Positions 35,166-43,511 of a DNA stretch of 64,000 nucleotides are shown one piece after another (position 1 is the first letter of the stretch; each line of letters opens with the position of its first letter). The position numbers were made by a program, and so were the translations under genes. Where the stretch lies: NCBI RefSeq assembly GCF_016756395.1, contig NZ_AP018365.1:4501001-4565000 (forward strand), written 5' to 3'. Source of the stretch: Streptomyces sp. SN-593 (GTDB taxonomy: Bacteria; Actinomycetota; Actinomycetes; Streptomycetales; Streptomycetaceae). The notes under the pieces are model-generated. The model made no database searches. It worked only from the letters and a program-made list of their open reading frames with translations, and had not been told where the DNA came from.

Positions 35166-36353
35166 ATGAGCACCGAATCCGAGCAGGGCGGGGACCCCTC
35201 GGAGGGTCCGGACCCGGCGGATCACCCGGACCCGGCGGATCACCCGGACCCGGCGGATCAGCCGGCTTCGGCGGAGGGGTCGGGCCGAGCGGATCGTCCG
35301 GAGCGAGTGGACGGTTCGGATGGATCGGACGGATCGGGCCGAGTGGACGGTTCGGACGGAGCGGATGGATCGGACGGTTCGGGCCGAGTGGACGGTTCGG
35401 GCCGAGCGGAGGGTCCCGGGCGGTCGGACGGTCCGGGCCGGTCGGAGGGGGAGGCCGACGCGACCCTCGACGCCGTCATGAGCGAGCGGCGGCAACTCCT
35501 CAACGTCGCCTACCGGTTGCTCGGCTCCCTCGCCGACGCCGAGGACGTCGTGCAGGAGACGTACGCCCGCTGGTACGCCATGTCGCCGCGCCGGCAGGAG
35601 GCGATCGCGTCCCCCGGCGCCTGGCTCACGAAGGTCGCCGGCCGGATCTGCCTGGACCTGCTCCGTTCCGCCCGGACCCGGCGGGAGCGCTACGTCGGCG
35701 AGTGGATTCCGGAGCCGGTGCCCGGCCGCGCGGACCTGATCGGCGGGTGGTCCGGCGACGAGGGCGATCCCGCCGACCGGATCACCCTCGACGAGTCGCT
35801 GTCCATGGCCTTCCTGGTGGTGCTGGAGTCGATGACCCCGGCCGAGCGCGTGGCGTTCATCCTGCACGACGTCTTCCGCTACCCCTTCCCCGAGGTCGCC
35901 GAGATCGTCGGCCGCACCCCGGCCGCCTGCCGCCAACTCGCCACGTCGGCCCGGCGCCGGGTCCGCTCGCTGCCGGGCCTCCAGCCCCCGACCGCCCGGC
36001 ACGCGCGGGTGGTGCGGGACTTCAAGCGGGCGTGGGAGGCGCAGGACCTCGACGCGATGATCGGCCTGCTCGACCCCGACGCCAGCGCGGTCGGCGACGG
36101 CGGCGGTGTCGTCGCGGCCCTGCTGCACCCGCTGCACGGCAGCGTTCCGGTCGCCGAGTACTTCGTCGACCTCGCCCGCAGGGCCGAGGGCGTCTCGATC
36201 CTGGAGCGCACGGTCAACGGCCGCCCCGGCCTGCTGCTGCGCCACGAGGGCGCCACCGCGGCGGTGTTGGCGTTCGACATCGTGGACGACCGGGTGGTGA
36301 ACGTGTGGGCGGTGCGCAACCCCCACAAGCTCGGCCCCTGGCAGGAGGACTAG
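35166..36353 (+). CDS. ECF41-type sigma factor with SnoaL-like C-terminal domain and repetitive N-terminal extension
   Basis: 395 aa. Residues about 1-100 are a low-complexity Gly/Ser/Asp/Pro/Arg extension (DPADHPDPADHPDPAD, then VDGSDGSDGSGRVDGSDG). Sigma region 2 follows (RRQLLNVAYRLLGSLADAED, VVQETYARWY), then region 4 (LESMTPAERVAFILHDVFRY, PFPEVAEIVGRTPAACRQLA) and a SnoaL-like domain (about 285-395, ending VRNPHKLGPWQED). ECF41 proteins use the fused SnoaL domain instead of an anti-sigma factor. ATG 35166 has a strong GAGGAGGGCGG site, so the extension appears to be translated; the family normally begins near the internal ATG at 35479. It is divergent from DoxX/SnoaL. Confidence 0.93.
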   Translation: MSTESEQGGDPSEGPDPADHPDPADHPDPADQPASAEGSGRADRPERVDGSDGSDGSGRVDGSDGADGSDGSGRVDGSGRAEGPGRSDGPGRSEGEADATLDAVMSERRQLLNVAYRLLGSLADAEDVVQETYARWYAMSPRRQEAIASPGAWLTKVAGRICLDLLRSARTRRERYVGEWIPEPVPGRADLIGGWSGDEGDPADRITLDESLSMAFLVVLESMTPAERVAFILHDVFRYPFPEVAEIVGRTPAACRQLATSARRRVRSLPGLQPPTARHARVVRDFKRAWEAQDLDAMIGLLDPDASAVGDGGGVVAALLHPLHGSVPVAEYFVDLARRAEGVSILERTVNGRPGLLLRHEGATAAVLAFDIVDDRVVNVWAVRNPHKLGPWQED

Positions 36354-36397
36354 CTGAGGACCGGCTGAGGACCGGCTGAGGACCGGCTGCGGACCGG
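36354..36397. repeat. Four tandem copies of an 11-bp repeat
   Basis: CTGAGGACCGG occurs three times perfectly (36354-36386) and a fourth time with one change (CTGCGGACCGG), starting immediately after the sigma factor stop codon. The rest of the 198-bp gap up to the MFS gene shows no feature. Confidence 0.9.
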
Positions 36398-36551
36398 CCA
36401 GGGCCTGTCCTCCGGCCTCCGTCCCGTGCCGGCGGCGGGGGCCCCTGCCCGGGCCGGGCGGTGCTGTTGTTGAATGAGGTACGGGCCGCGCCCGCAGCCA
36501 CGGCGGTGCCCCCGGTCCGGACGCCGTCGGCACGAGGGTGGGTATCAGCAG

Positions 36552-37943
36552 GTGAGCGCGCAGCCGGTGTCGCTGAGGAGCCTGATCCCCGCGGTCTTCC
36601 TGCCGGTGCTGGTCTTCGAGACCGGGATGGGCGCGCTGGCCCCCGTACTCGCGCTCAGCGGCCGTGCGCTCGGCGCCGGTGTCGGCGCCGCCGGGCTGGT
36701 GCTGGCGCTGCTGGGCGTCGGGCAGATCCTCGGCGACGTGCCGGCCGGCGCGCTGGCGGCGCGGCTGGGCGACCGCAAGGCGATGCTGGTCGCCTCCGCC
36801 GTCACCGCGGTCACCCTGAGCGGGTGCGCGCTGGCCCGCCACGTCTGGGAGCTGGCGATCGCGGTCACCGTCACCGGGGCGTCCAACGCGGTGGTCATGC
36901 TGGCCCGGCAGTCCTACCTGACCGAGGCGGTGGCCCCGCACCTGCGGGCCCGGGCGCTGTCGACGCTGGGCGGGATGTCACGGGTGGGCGCGTTCGTGGG
37001 GCCGTTCCTCGGCGCGGCCGTGCTCAGCGGCGGCCGCCCGGTGCACGACGTCTACTGGCTCGCGCTGGTGTGCACGGCCGTCACCGTCGTGGTCCTGGTC
37101 ACCGTGCCCGACGTCGCCGAGCCGGTCGTCCGCGGCGGCGCGAAGCCCGTACCGGTGCGGGCGGTGCTGCGCGACCACCGGGGGGTCTTCGCCACGCTCG
37201 GCCTGGCGGTGCTGCTGGTCGGCTCGGTCCGGGCGACCCGGCAGACCGTCCTGCCGCTGTGGGCCGAGCACCTCGGCCAGAGCGCGTCGTCCACCAGCCT
37301 CGTGTTCGGCATCGCCGGTCTGGTCGACACGCTGACCTTCTACCCGTCCGGCCAGGTGATGGACCGCGCCGGCCGGCTGTGGATCGCGGTGCCGTCCATG
37401 CTGGTGCTCGGCGGCGCCCAGGCCGCCCTGCCGCTCACCCACACGCTCACCGAACTGACCGTGGTGGCCATGCTCATCGGCTTCGGCAACGGGATCGGCA
37501 GCGGCATCCTGATGACCCTCGGCGCCGACGTGGCGCCCCCGGCCACCCGCTCGCAGTTCCTCGGCGTGTGGCGGCTGTGCGCGGACTCCGGCAGCGCGGG
37601 CGGGCCGCTGGTGGTGTCGGCGGCCGCCTCGCTCGGCAGCCTGGCGGCCGGCATCTCGGTCATGGGCGCGGTGGGCGTCGCGGCGGCGGGCGCCCTGCTG
37701 CGGTGGGTGCCGCGGTACTCGGCCTTCGCGACGACCGGGGCGCGGCGGGCGGGCACGGCGGTGGCGGGTGGCGTGGGGACGGGCCGGGCCCGGGCGGGAC
37801 CCGCGCCGACCCGTCCGGCCGAGCCCGGGGACATCCGGCCCGCACCCCGCGGGGACGCCCCGGCCGGGGCCCGGGGCGACGCGCCGGCCGCCGGTGCCCC
37901 CGACGCGGCGTCCGGGACCTCCCGGGACGCGCCCCGCCCGTAG
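36552..37943 (+). CDS. MFS transporter (12-TM)
   Basis: 463 aa. Twelve hydrophobic segments, with LIPAVFLPVLVFETGMGALA in TM1, motif A as GALAARLGDRKAMLVASAVT, and a second-half motif A-like GQVMDRAGRLWIAVPSM. The C-terminal 60 residues are a disordered Pro/Ala/Gly/Asp tail (APAGARGDAPAAGAPDA). GTG 36552 begins VSAQPVSLRS; no strong ribosome site is present and the frame is open upstream, so the start is uncertain. Substrate unknown; neighbours give no hint. Confidence 0.88.
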   Translation: MSAQPVSLRSLIPAVFLPVLVFETGMGALAPVLALSGRALGAGVGAAGLVLALLGVGQILGDVPAGALAARLGDRKAMLVASAVTAVTLSGCALARHVWELAIAVTVTGASNAVVMLARQSYLTEAVAPHLRARALSTLGGMSRVGAFVGPFLGAAVLSGGRPVHDVYWLALVCTAVTVVVLVTVPDVAEPVVRGGAKPVPVRAVLRDHRGVFATLGLAVLLVGSVRATRQTVLPLWAEHLGQSASSTSLVFGIAGLVDTLTFYPSGQVMDRAGRLWIAVPSMLVLGGAQAALPLTHTLTELTVVAMLIGFGNGIGSGILMTLGADVAPPATRSQFLGVWRLCADSGSAGGPLVVSAAASLGSLAAGISVMGAVGVAAAGALLRWVPRYSAFATTGARRAGTAVAGGVGTGRARAGPAPTRPAEPGDIRPAPRGDAPAGARGDAPAAGAPDAASGTSRDAPRP

Positions 37944-38087
37944 GGCCTGACGAGCCCGCGGCCCTTTATCCGTACGGGTCCGGGGCGGTCGGCAGGCGCG
38001 CCGGAAGCGCGGCGCCGGGGCCCGGAAATTCACCCGAACGGCCTGCGCGGATGTCCGGCACGGCCGGATCGTCCCAGGCTGGACCCC

Positions 38088-38828
38088 ATGCGGCTGCACC
38101 GGCCCAAGCTGGCGTGGTACCTGCCGGCCCTGGCCCTCCTCGTGACCTGCTCGGCGCCGCAGCACCGGGCGAACGCGCCGCGGCAGGCGTCTGCCGCGGT
38201 CCGTCCGGCGTCCCTGCGCCCGGCGGTCGTCCTGCGCGCGGCATGGGGCGCGGACCAGAAGCACGTACGGCCGGGCATGGTCTACGACCGCTCGGTCAAG
38301 GCGGTGTTCGTGCACCACACGGACAACCCCAACACCTACGACTGCAAGAAGGACGTGCCGAAGATGCTGCTGGCCCTGGAGCAGCGGCACATCGAGCTCG
38401 GCTGGGACGACCTCGGCTACAACTTCGTCGTCGACCGGTGCGGCGGCATCTACGAGGGGCGGACCGGCAGCGTGGACCGCGACGTGCGCGGCTCGCACAC
38501 CGAGGGCTTCAACAACGACACCGTCGGGATAGCCGCCCTCGGCAACTTCGGCGCGGGCCGGCAGGTGCCGCGGGCCATGCTGGAGGCGATCGCGGAGATA
38601 GCGGCCTGGAAGCTCGACCCGGGGATCAGCCCGCTGGGCAAGGTCCGCCTGGTGTCCAGCAACAACGCGAGCCGCTTCCCGAAGGGCACGGCGGTGGAGG
38701 TCAATACGGTCTCCGGGCACCGCGACGTCTACCAGACCGACTGCCCCGGCCAGGCGCTGTACGACGCGCTGCCGTGGGTGCGGCAGGAGGCGGCCCGGCT
38801 GCGCGAGCAGGCCGCCCGGAACGGCTGA
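38088..38828 (+). CDS. Secreted peptidoglycan-recognition-type N-acetylmuramoyl-L-alanine amidase
   Basis: 246 aa. An N-terminal hydrophobic signal (WYLPALALLVTCSAP; the Cys might be lipidated, though Thr at -1 is unusual) precedes the PGRP/Amidase_2 domain. Zinc ligands are the first His of VFVHHTDN, the His of GHRDVY, and the Cys of TDCPG; the catalytic Tyr is in GYNFVVDRCGGIYEGR, and GSHTEGFNNDTVGIAALGNF is the family block. It would cleave the amide between MurNAc and L-Ala in cell walls. ATG 38088 with weak RBS; a CAGGCT box 7 nt upstream could give a leaderless message. Confidence 0.93.
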   Translation: MRLHRPKLAWYLPALALLVTCSAPQHRANAPRQASAAVRPASLRPAVVLRAAWGADQKHVRPGMVYDRSVKAVFVHHTDNPNTYDCKKDVPKMLLALEQRHIELGWDDLGYNFVVDRCGGIYEGRTGSVDRDVRGSHTEGFNNDTVGIAALGNFGAGRQVPRAMLEAIAEIAAWKLDPGISPLGKVRLVSSNNASRFPKGTAVEVNTVSGHRDVYQTDCPGQALYDALPWVRQEAARLREQAARNG

Positions 38829-38878
38829 GGCATCGACCCGACCCGACTCGGCTCGGCACGGGCGGGACGGGCGGGGCG

Positions 38879-38909
38879 GGGCGCCGGCCGGCGGATGCGG
38901 CCGGCGCCC
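38879..38909. terminator. Bidirectional terminator
   Basis: GGGCGCCGGCC (38879-38889) pairs perfectly with GGCCGGCGCCC (38899-38909) around a 9-nt loop, between the convergent amidase and small secreted protein genes. Confidence 0.85.
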
Positions 38910-38933
38910 GTTCACCGCGGGATCACCGCCGGA

Positions 38934-39173
38934 TCAGTGCATCCACAGCAGGTAGAGGCCGTTCGTGCCGTACTCGCAGATGTAGACGGGCCCGTGCACG
39001 GGGGCGTCGGCCTGTGCCTGGGCGACGCAGCTTTCGTAGGTCGGGAAGTAGCCCAGCAGCATGAAGCCGCTGCCGGGCGGCGGGGATGCCTGGGCCGCCG
39101 TGGTGGCGATGCCGAGACCGAGGACGGCGGTGGCGGCGATGGTGGCCGCACGGGCCAGGACCTTCGAGCGCAT
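38934..39173 (-). CDS. Small secreted protein with one likely disulfide
   Basis: 79 aa. A standard Sec signal peptide (RSKVLARAATIAATAVLGLG, then IATTAAQA-S) is followed by a mature part of about 48 residues containing exactly two cysteines (YESCVAQAQ and VYICEYGTNGLYLLWMH). No family recognised. GAGGAG lies upstream; a GTG at 39182 in frame is an alternative start. An upstream palindrome GGTCCAGACC suggests co-regulation with chitin or amino-sugar genes. Confidence 0.8.
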   Translation of the reverse strand: MRSKVLARAATIAATAVLGLGIATTAAQASPPPGSGFMLLGYFPTYESCVAQAQADAPVHGPVYICEYGTNGLYLLWMH

Positions 39174-39290
39174 GGGGATCACAACTCCTCTCCGGGCAGG
39201 CGGAGCCGCCTGCCGAATGGCCAGGGGTGTGGTGCAGGGAGTGGCGCGCGCGGGATCAAGACTGCCGGGCCTCCGCGGCCGCGTTCAATA

Positions 39291-39300
39291 GGTCCAGACC
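39291..39300. promoter_or_regulatory. DasR/chitinase-promoter-like element
   Basis: Read on the minus strand the region is CCAATTGGTCTGGACCTATT, containing the 10-bp inverted repeat GGTCTGGACC typical of Streptomyces chitinase promoters and close to the DasR-responsive element (two half sites around TCTAGA). It lies about 118 bp upstream of the small secreted protein gene, in a locally AT-rich patch within an otherwise featureless 239-bp gap. Confidence 0.55.
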
Positions 39301-39412
39301 AATTGGTGAGGGAGGGGCGATTGGGTCTCCCGAGGTCGGGCGGGGCACCGCGGTCCGGACGGGCGGGTCGCCGTGGCGGCCCGCCCGTCCGGACCGACGG
39401 CTCCCGGCGGTC

Positions 39413-41494
39413 TTACGGCGCGGCCGGTCCCGCCGCCGCGGTCGCCGGCCGCTCCCGTACCGGGTCCGCCGTCCGGGCCGTGGCGGTGCGGGCGTCGCGG
39501 CGGGCACGGGCCTCCGCCGGGTCGAGCACCGGGACCGCGGCGAGCAGCCGCCGCGTGTACGGGTCGCGCGGGCGGCCGTAGACCTCCTCGACGGCGCCCT
39601 CCTCGACCACCCGGCCCGCCTGCATCACCGCGACCCGGTCGCTGACCTGGCGGACCACCGCGAGGTCGTGGGCGACGAAGACCAGCGACAGCCCCAGGTC
39701 GCGCTGGAGTTCGCCGAGCAGCGCGACCACCTGCGCCTGCGTGCTGACGTCCAGCGCGGAGACCGGCTCGTCGCAGACCACCAGCCGCGGCTCGGGGGCC
39801 AACGCCCGTGCGATGCCCACGCGTTGCCGCTGCCCGCCGCTGAACTCGTGCGGGTAGCGGTGGTACCAGGACGGTTCGAGTCCGACCCGCTCCAGCAACT
39901 CGCGCACCCGCGAGGTGATCTGCCGGTCGGTCAGCGCGCCGGCCGCCCGCAGCGGGTCGGCGATCGACTCGCCGATGCTGCGGCGCGGGTTCAGCGAGGA
40001 GACCGGGTCCTGGAAGACCATCTGCAACTCCCGCCGCAAAGGGCGCAGCCGGCGGTCGCCGAGCCGTGCGATGTCCTCGCCGCGGTAGCGGACCTCGCCC
40101 TGGGTGGGGTCGAGCAGCCGGACCAGCATCCGGCCGAGCGTGGTCTTGCCGCTGCCGCTCTCCCCGACGACGCCGAGTGTCTCGCCCGCGTGGACCACCA
40201 GGTTCACGCCGTCCACCGCGGCGAAGCGGGCCCGGCCGCGCCCGAACTCCCTGCGCAGCCCGACCGCTTCGAGCAGCGGCTCCCCGGACGCCCCGCCCCC
40301 GCCCCGGCTCCCGGCGACGGCCGCGGTCGCGCTCGCGGGCGCGCGGTCCGGCTCGGGCTCCGCCTCGGCCTTCCTCCCGCCGGCCGGCTTCGTCCGGTCC
40401 ACCGCCTCCGCCTCGTCCCGCGTCCCGGCCCGCGGCTCCGCCCCGTCCTCGGCGGCCCCGTCCTCGGGCAGCACCTCCGGCGCCGTCCCCTCGTCCGCCG
40501 CCACCTCCTGCGCCGGTTCCGGCGCGGCGGCGGACGGGGTGATCCGGGGCACCGCGGACAGCAGCGCCCGCGTGTAGGCGTGTTCCGGGTGCGCGAGCAC
40601 CGTCGCGGTGTCGCCGGACTCCACGGCGGCACCGTGCTGGAGGACCAGCAGCCGGTCCACCGTGCCGGCGGCGACTCCGAGGTCGTGGGTGACCAGCAGC
40701 AGCGCCAGGTCGGAGCCGGTGCGCAGCTCGTGGAGCAGGTCGAGCACCTGCGCCTGCACGGTGACGTCGAGCGCGGTGGTCGGCTCGTCGGCCACGATCA
40801 GCCGCGGCTCGCAGGCCAGCGCCATCGCGATCAGCGCGCGTTGCCGCATCCCGCCGCTGAACTCGTGCGGCCGGGACCGGGCCCGGCGGGCCGCGGTGGG
40901 GATGCCGACGCGGTCGAGCACCTCGACGGCGCGGGCCCGGGCGGCGGCGCGGGAGACCCGGCGGTGCACCCGGTAGACCTCGGCGATCTGGTCGCCGACC
41001 GCGAGGTAGGGGTCCAGGGCGCTGAGCGGGTCCTGGAAGACGACCGCCGCGACGCCGCCGCGCAGCCGCCGCAGTTCCTCGTCGGGCGCGGTGAGCACGT
41101 CGGTGCCCGCCACCCGGACCGTCCCGCCGACCTCCGCACCGGTGCCGCGGTGCAGCCCCAGCAGGGCGTACGCGGTGGCGGACTTGCCCGAGCCGGACTC
41201 ACCGACCAGGCCGAGCGCCTCGCCGGGCCGCAGCGTGAACCCGATCCCGTCGACGGCACGCACCGTCCCGGACTCGGTCGGGAAGTCGATGCGCAGGTCG
41301 GCGACCTCGACCAGGGGCGGGTCCGCCGACCCCGACGCCGACCCCGACGCCGAACCGGAGGCGGACGGGGAACCGGACGCGGGACCCGACATGGACGCGG
41401 AACCGGACGAGGAGCCGGACGCGGACGCGGAGTCCGACGTGGAGCCCGGCGCGGAAGCGGAGCCGGACGCGGACAGCGGAGTGTCGGCGGTCAC
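39413..41494 (-). CDS. Fused dual-ATPase subunit of an oligopeptide/nickel-type ABC importer (DppD-DppF fusion)
   Basis: 693 aa carrying two complete ABC domains. Domain 1: Walker A GESGSGKSA (about residue 97), signature EFSGGMRQR, Walker B LIVADEPTTALD. Domain 2: Walker A GESGSGKTT (about 443), signature EFSGGQRQR, Walker B LVVCDEPVSALD; each ends with the oligopeptide-type C-terminal extension (HPEHAYTRALLSAVPR, RPRDPYTRRLLAAVPV). A charged linker of about 90 residues joins them. The first 55 residues are an unusual Ser/Gly/Ala-rich tract (SASGSASGSASGSADPP). GTG 41494 overlaps the permease stop (GTGA). Confidence 0.94.
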   Translation of the reverse strand: MTADTPLSASGSASAPGSTSDSASASGSSSGSASMSGPASGSPSASGSASGSASGSADPPLVEVADLRIDFPTESGTVRAVDGIGFTLRPGEALGLVGESGSGKSATAYALLGLHRGTGAEVGGTVRVAGTDVLTAPDEELRRLRGGVAAVVFQDPLSALDPYLAVGDQIAEVYRVHRRVSRAAARARAVEVLDRVGIPTAARRARSRPHEFSGGMRQRALIAMALACEPRLIVADEPTTALDVTVQAQVLDLLHELRTGSDLALLLVTHDLGVAAGTVDRLLVLQHGAAVESGDTATVLAHPEHAYTRALLSAVPRITPSAAAPEPAQEVAADEGTAPEVLPEDGAAEDGAEPRAGTRDEAEAVDRTKPAGGRKAEAEPEPDRAPASATAAVAGSRGGGGASGEPLLEAVGLRREFGRGRARFAAVDGVNLVVHAGETLGVVGESGSGKTTLGRMLVRLLDPTQGEVRYRGEDIARLGDRRLRPLRRELQMVFQDPVSSLNPRRSIGESIADPLRAAGALTDRQITSRVRELLERVGLEPSWYHRYPHEFSGGQRQRVGIARALAPEPRLVVCDEPVSALDVSTQAQVVALLGELQRDLGLSLVFVAHDLAVVRQVSDRVAVMQAGRVVEEGAVEEVYGRPRDPYTRRLLAAVPVLDPAEARARRDARTATARTADPVRERPATAAAGPAAP

Positions 41495-42480
41495 GCCAGC
41501 ACCACCCTTCGGTCGGTGAGGGCGTACAGCACGTCGGCGAGCGCGTTCGCGACCACCACCGCCAGGCCCATCACCAGGACGATCCCCACCACCACGGGCA
41601 GGTCCTTCAGTTGCACGGACTGCACCAGTTGCTGGCCGAGCCCGGGGACGCCGAAGAGCGTCTCGGTGAGCAGCGCGCCGCCGAACATGGTGCCGAGGTC
41701 CAGCGCGGACAGTGCGATCACCGAGGCCAGCGCCCCGCGCAGCGCGTGCCGGCGGACGATCGCGCCCTCGGGCACGCCGTAGGCGCGGAAGGTCCTGATG
41801 TGGTCCTCCGCCAGCGTCTCCAGCAGCGAACTGCGGGTCAGCCGGGCGTACTTGGCCGCCTCCACCAGCGCGAGCGCCAGCCACGGCAGCAGCAGGTTCC
41901 ACGCCCACTGCTCGGGGTCGGAGGTGAACGGCACGTAGGTCGGGTACGGCAGCCAGCGCAGCCACGAGCAGCAGACCAGGAGCAGCAGGATGCCGGTGAT
42001 GAACACCGGGGTGGCCGTGCCGATCAGGGTGAAGCCGGTCAGCAGCCGCTCGACCAGGGTGCCGCGGCGCAGCGCGGAGACCAGGCCGGTGCCCACCCCG
42101 ATCACCAGCCACAGCACCATGGCGCCCAGCGCGAGCGACGCGGTCGCCGGCAGCTTCTCGGCGACGACGTGGGTGACCAGGTCCCCGGTGCGGTACGACT
42201 GTCCCAGGCAGGGCGCCGGGCAGTGCAGGGTGCCGGTTCCGGTGCTGTAGTCGTGGCCGGCGAACACCCCCTGGAGGAAGTGCCAGAACTGGACGTACAC
42301 CGCGTCGTCGAGGCCCATCTGGGCGCGGACCTGGGCGACCTGCGCGGTGGAGCAGCGCGGCCCGCAGGCGAGCTGGGCGGCGTCGCCCGGCGCGAGGTAG
42401 AAGACGGCGTAGAGCACGGCGGCGAGCACCAGCAGCACGGCGGCGGCCTGGAGCAGGCGCCGCCCGGCGAAGCGGATCAC
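41491..42480 (-). CDS. ABC transporter permease, DppB-type
   Basis: 329 aa. RFAGRRLLQAAAVLLVLAAV and VLYAVFYLAPGDAAQLACGP at the N-terminus, the periplasmic loop with HCPAPCLGQSY, and the C-terminal EAA-type block AKYARLTRSSLLETLAEDHI and FGGALLTETLFGVPGLGQQL identify the DppB/OppB permease. About six transmembrane segments. Four cysteines lie in external loops (CGPRC, CPAPC), uncommon for the family. GTG 42480 overlaps the DppC-type stop. Confidence 0.94.
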   Translation of the reverse strand: MIRFAGRRLLQAAAVLLVLAAVLYAVFYLAPGDAAQLACGPRCSTAQVAQVRAQMGLDDAVYVQFWHFLQGVFAGHDYSTGTGTLHCPAPCLGQSYRTGDLVTHVVAEKLPATASLALGAMVLWLVIGVGTGLVSALRRGTLVERLLTGFTLIGTATPVFITGILLLLVCCSWLRWLPYPTYVPFTSDPEQWAWNLLLPWLALALVEAAKYARLTRSSLLETLAEDHIRTFRAYGVPEGAIVRRHALRGALASVIALSALDLGTMFGGALLTETLFGVPGLGQQLVQSVQLKDLPVVVGIVLVMGLAVVVANALADVLYALTDRRVVLA

Positions 42481-43511
42481 GACGCGGCCCCCTTGCGGGT
42501 GCCGATCCGCAGCCGGCTGCGCGAGCGCGGGTCGAGCGCGACCCGGACGCCTTCGGCGAGCACCGTGAAGGCGAGCACCGTGACGAGCAGCAGCAGCGCG
42601 GGCAGCAGGACGTACGCGGAGTCGGCCTGGTACCAGGTGGAGGCGGTGGAGAGCATCTGGCCCCACGACGCGGTGGGCGGGTTGACCCCGATGCCGAGGA
42701 AGGACAGGCCCGCCTCGGAGACGATGTTGCTCGGCAACAGGATCGCCGCGTAGGCGAGCACCGGGGCGACCAGCGCCGGCAGCAGCTCGCGGCGGGCGGT
42801 GCGCCAGGCGCTGGAGCCGGCCAGCCGGGAGGCGGCGACATGGTCCAGGGACTTCTGGGTGAGCACCTGGACGCGGACGATCTTGGCGGTGCCGCCCCAG
42901 GCGAGCAGCCCGAGCACCAGCGCGAGCAGCAGCGGGCGCGGGAAGCCGCCGGGCACCACCGCGAGCAGCGCGATGGCGAAGACCAGCGCGGGCAGCGTGA
43001 CGAAGATGTCGGCGACCCGGCTGAGCAGCCCGTCGACGGCGCGGTTGCCGAGTCCGGCGGCCAGCCCGAAGGCGGTGCCGACGACCACCTGGAGGATCGT
43101 GGCGCCGAACGCCACGGCCAGGGAGGTGCGCGCGCCGTAGGCGAGCCGGGCGAACAGGTCGCGGCCGGTGCCGGGCTCGACGCCCAGCCAGTGGGTGCCG
43201 CTGACGCCGCCGAAGTGGCCGAGCGGCACCGCGCCGGCCTTCGAGTCCAGCAGCGCGGCGTGGTAGGTGGTGGTGTCCTGGCCCTCGACGGCGGCCAGCA
43301 GCGGGGCGGCCACGGCCACCAGCACCAGCAGCACCACCACGGCGCCGCCGGCCAGCGCGGCGCGCTCGGCGCGCAGCCGGTGCCAGAACTGCCGCCCGCC
43401 GGGGGCCGGCCCGTCGGCGGGGGCCAGGTCGAGGGACGGGTCGCCGGCGGGCGGCGCGGCCGCGGCCGCACCGCCCCCGGCGAGCGGGTGTTCGCTGCTC
43501 ACTCCGGTCAC
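42477..43511 (-). CDS. ABC transporter permease, DppC-type
   Basis: 344 aa. An Ala/Pro/Gly-rich cytoplasmic N-terminus precedes TM1 (LAGGAVVVLLVLVAVAAPLL). Family markers: THWLGVEPGTGRDLFARLAY, GARTSLAVAFGATILQVVVG, the EAA loop HVAASRLAGSSAWRTARREL, and SEAGLSFLGIGVNPPTASWG. It pairs with the DppB-type permease. GTG 43511 overlaps the binding-protein gene stop, so translation is coupled; the GTG at 43502 is an alternative. Confidence 0.94.
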   Translation of the reverse strand: MTGVSSEHPLAGGGAAAAAPPAGDPSLDLAPADGPAPGGRQFWHRLRAERAALAGGAVVVLLVLVAVAAPLLAAVEGQDTTTYHAALLDSKAGAVPLGHFGGVSGTHWLGVEPGTGRDLFARLAYGARTSLAVAFGATILQVVVGTAFGLAAGLGNRAVDGLLSRVADIFVTLPALVFAIALLAVVPGGFPRPLLLALVLGLLAWGGTAKIVRVQVLTQKSLDHVAASRLAGSSAWRTARRELLPALVAPVLAYAAILLPSNIVSEAGLSFLGIGVNPPTASWGQMLSTASTWYQADSAYVLLPALLLLVTVLAFTVLAEGVRVALDPRSRSRLRIGTRKGAAS

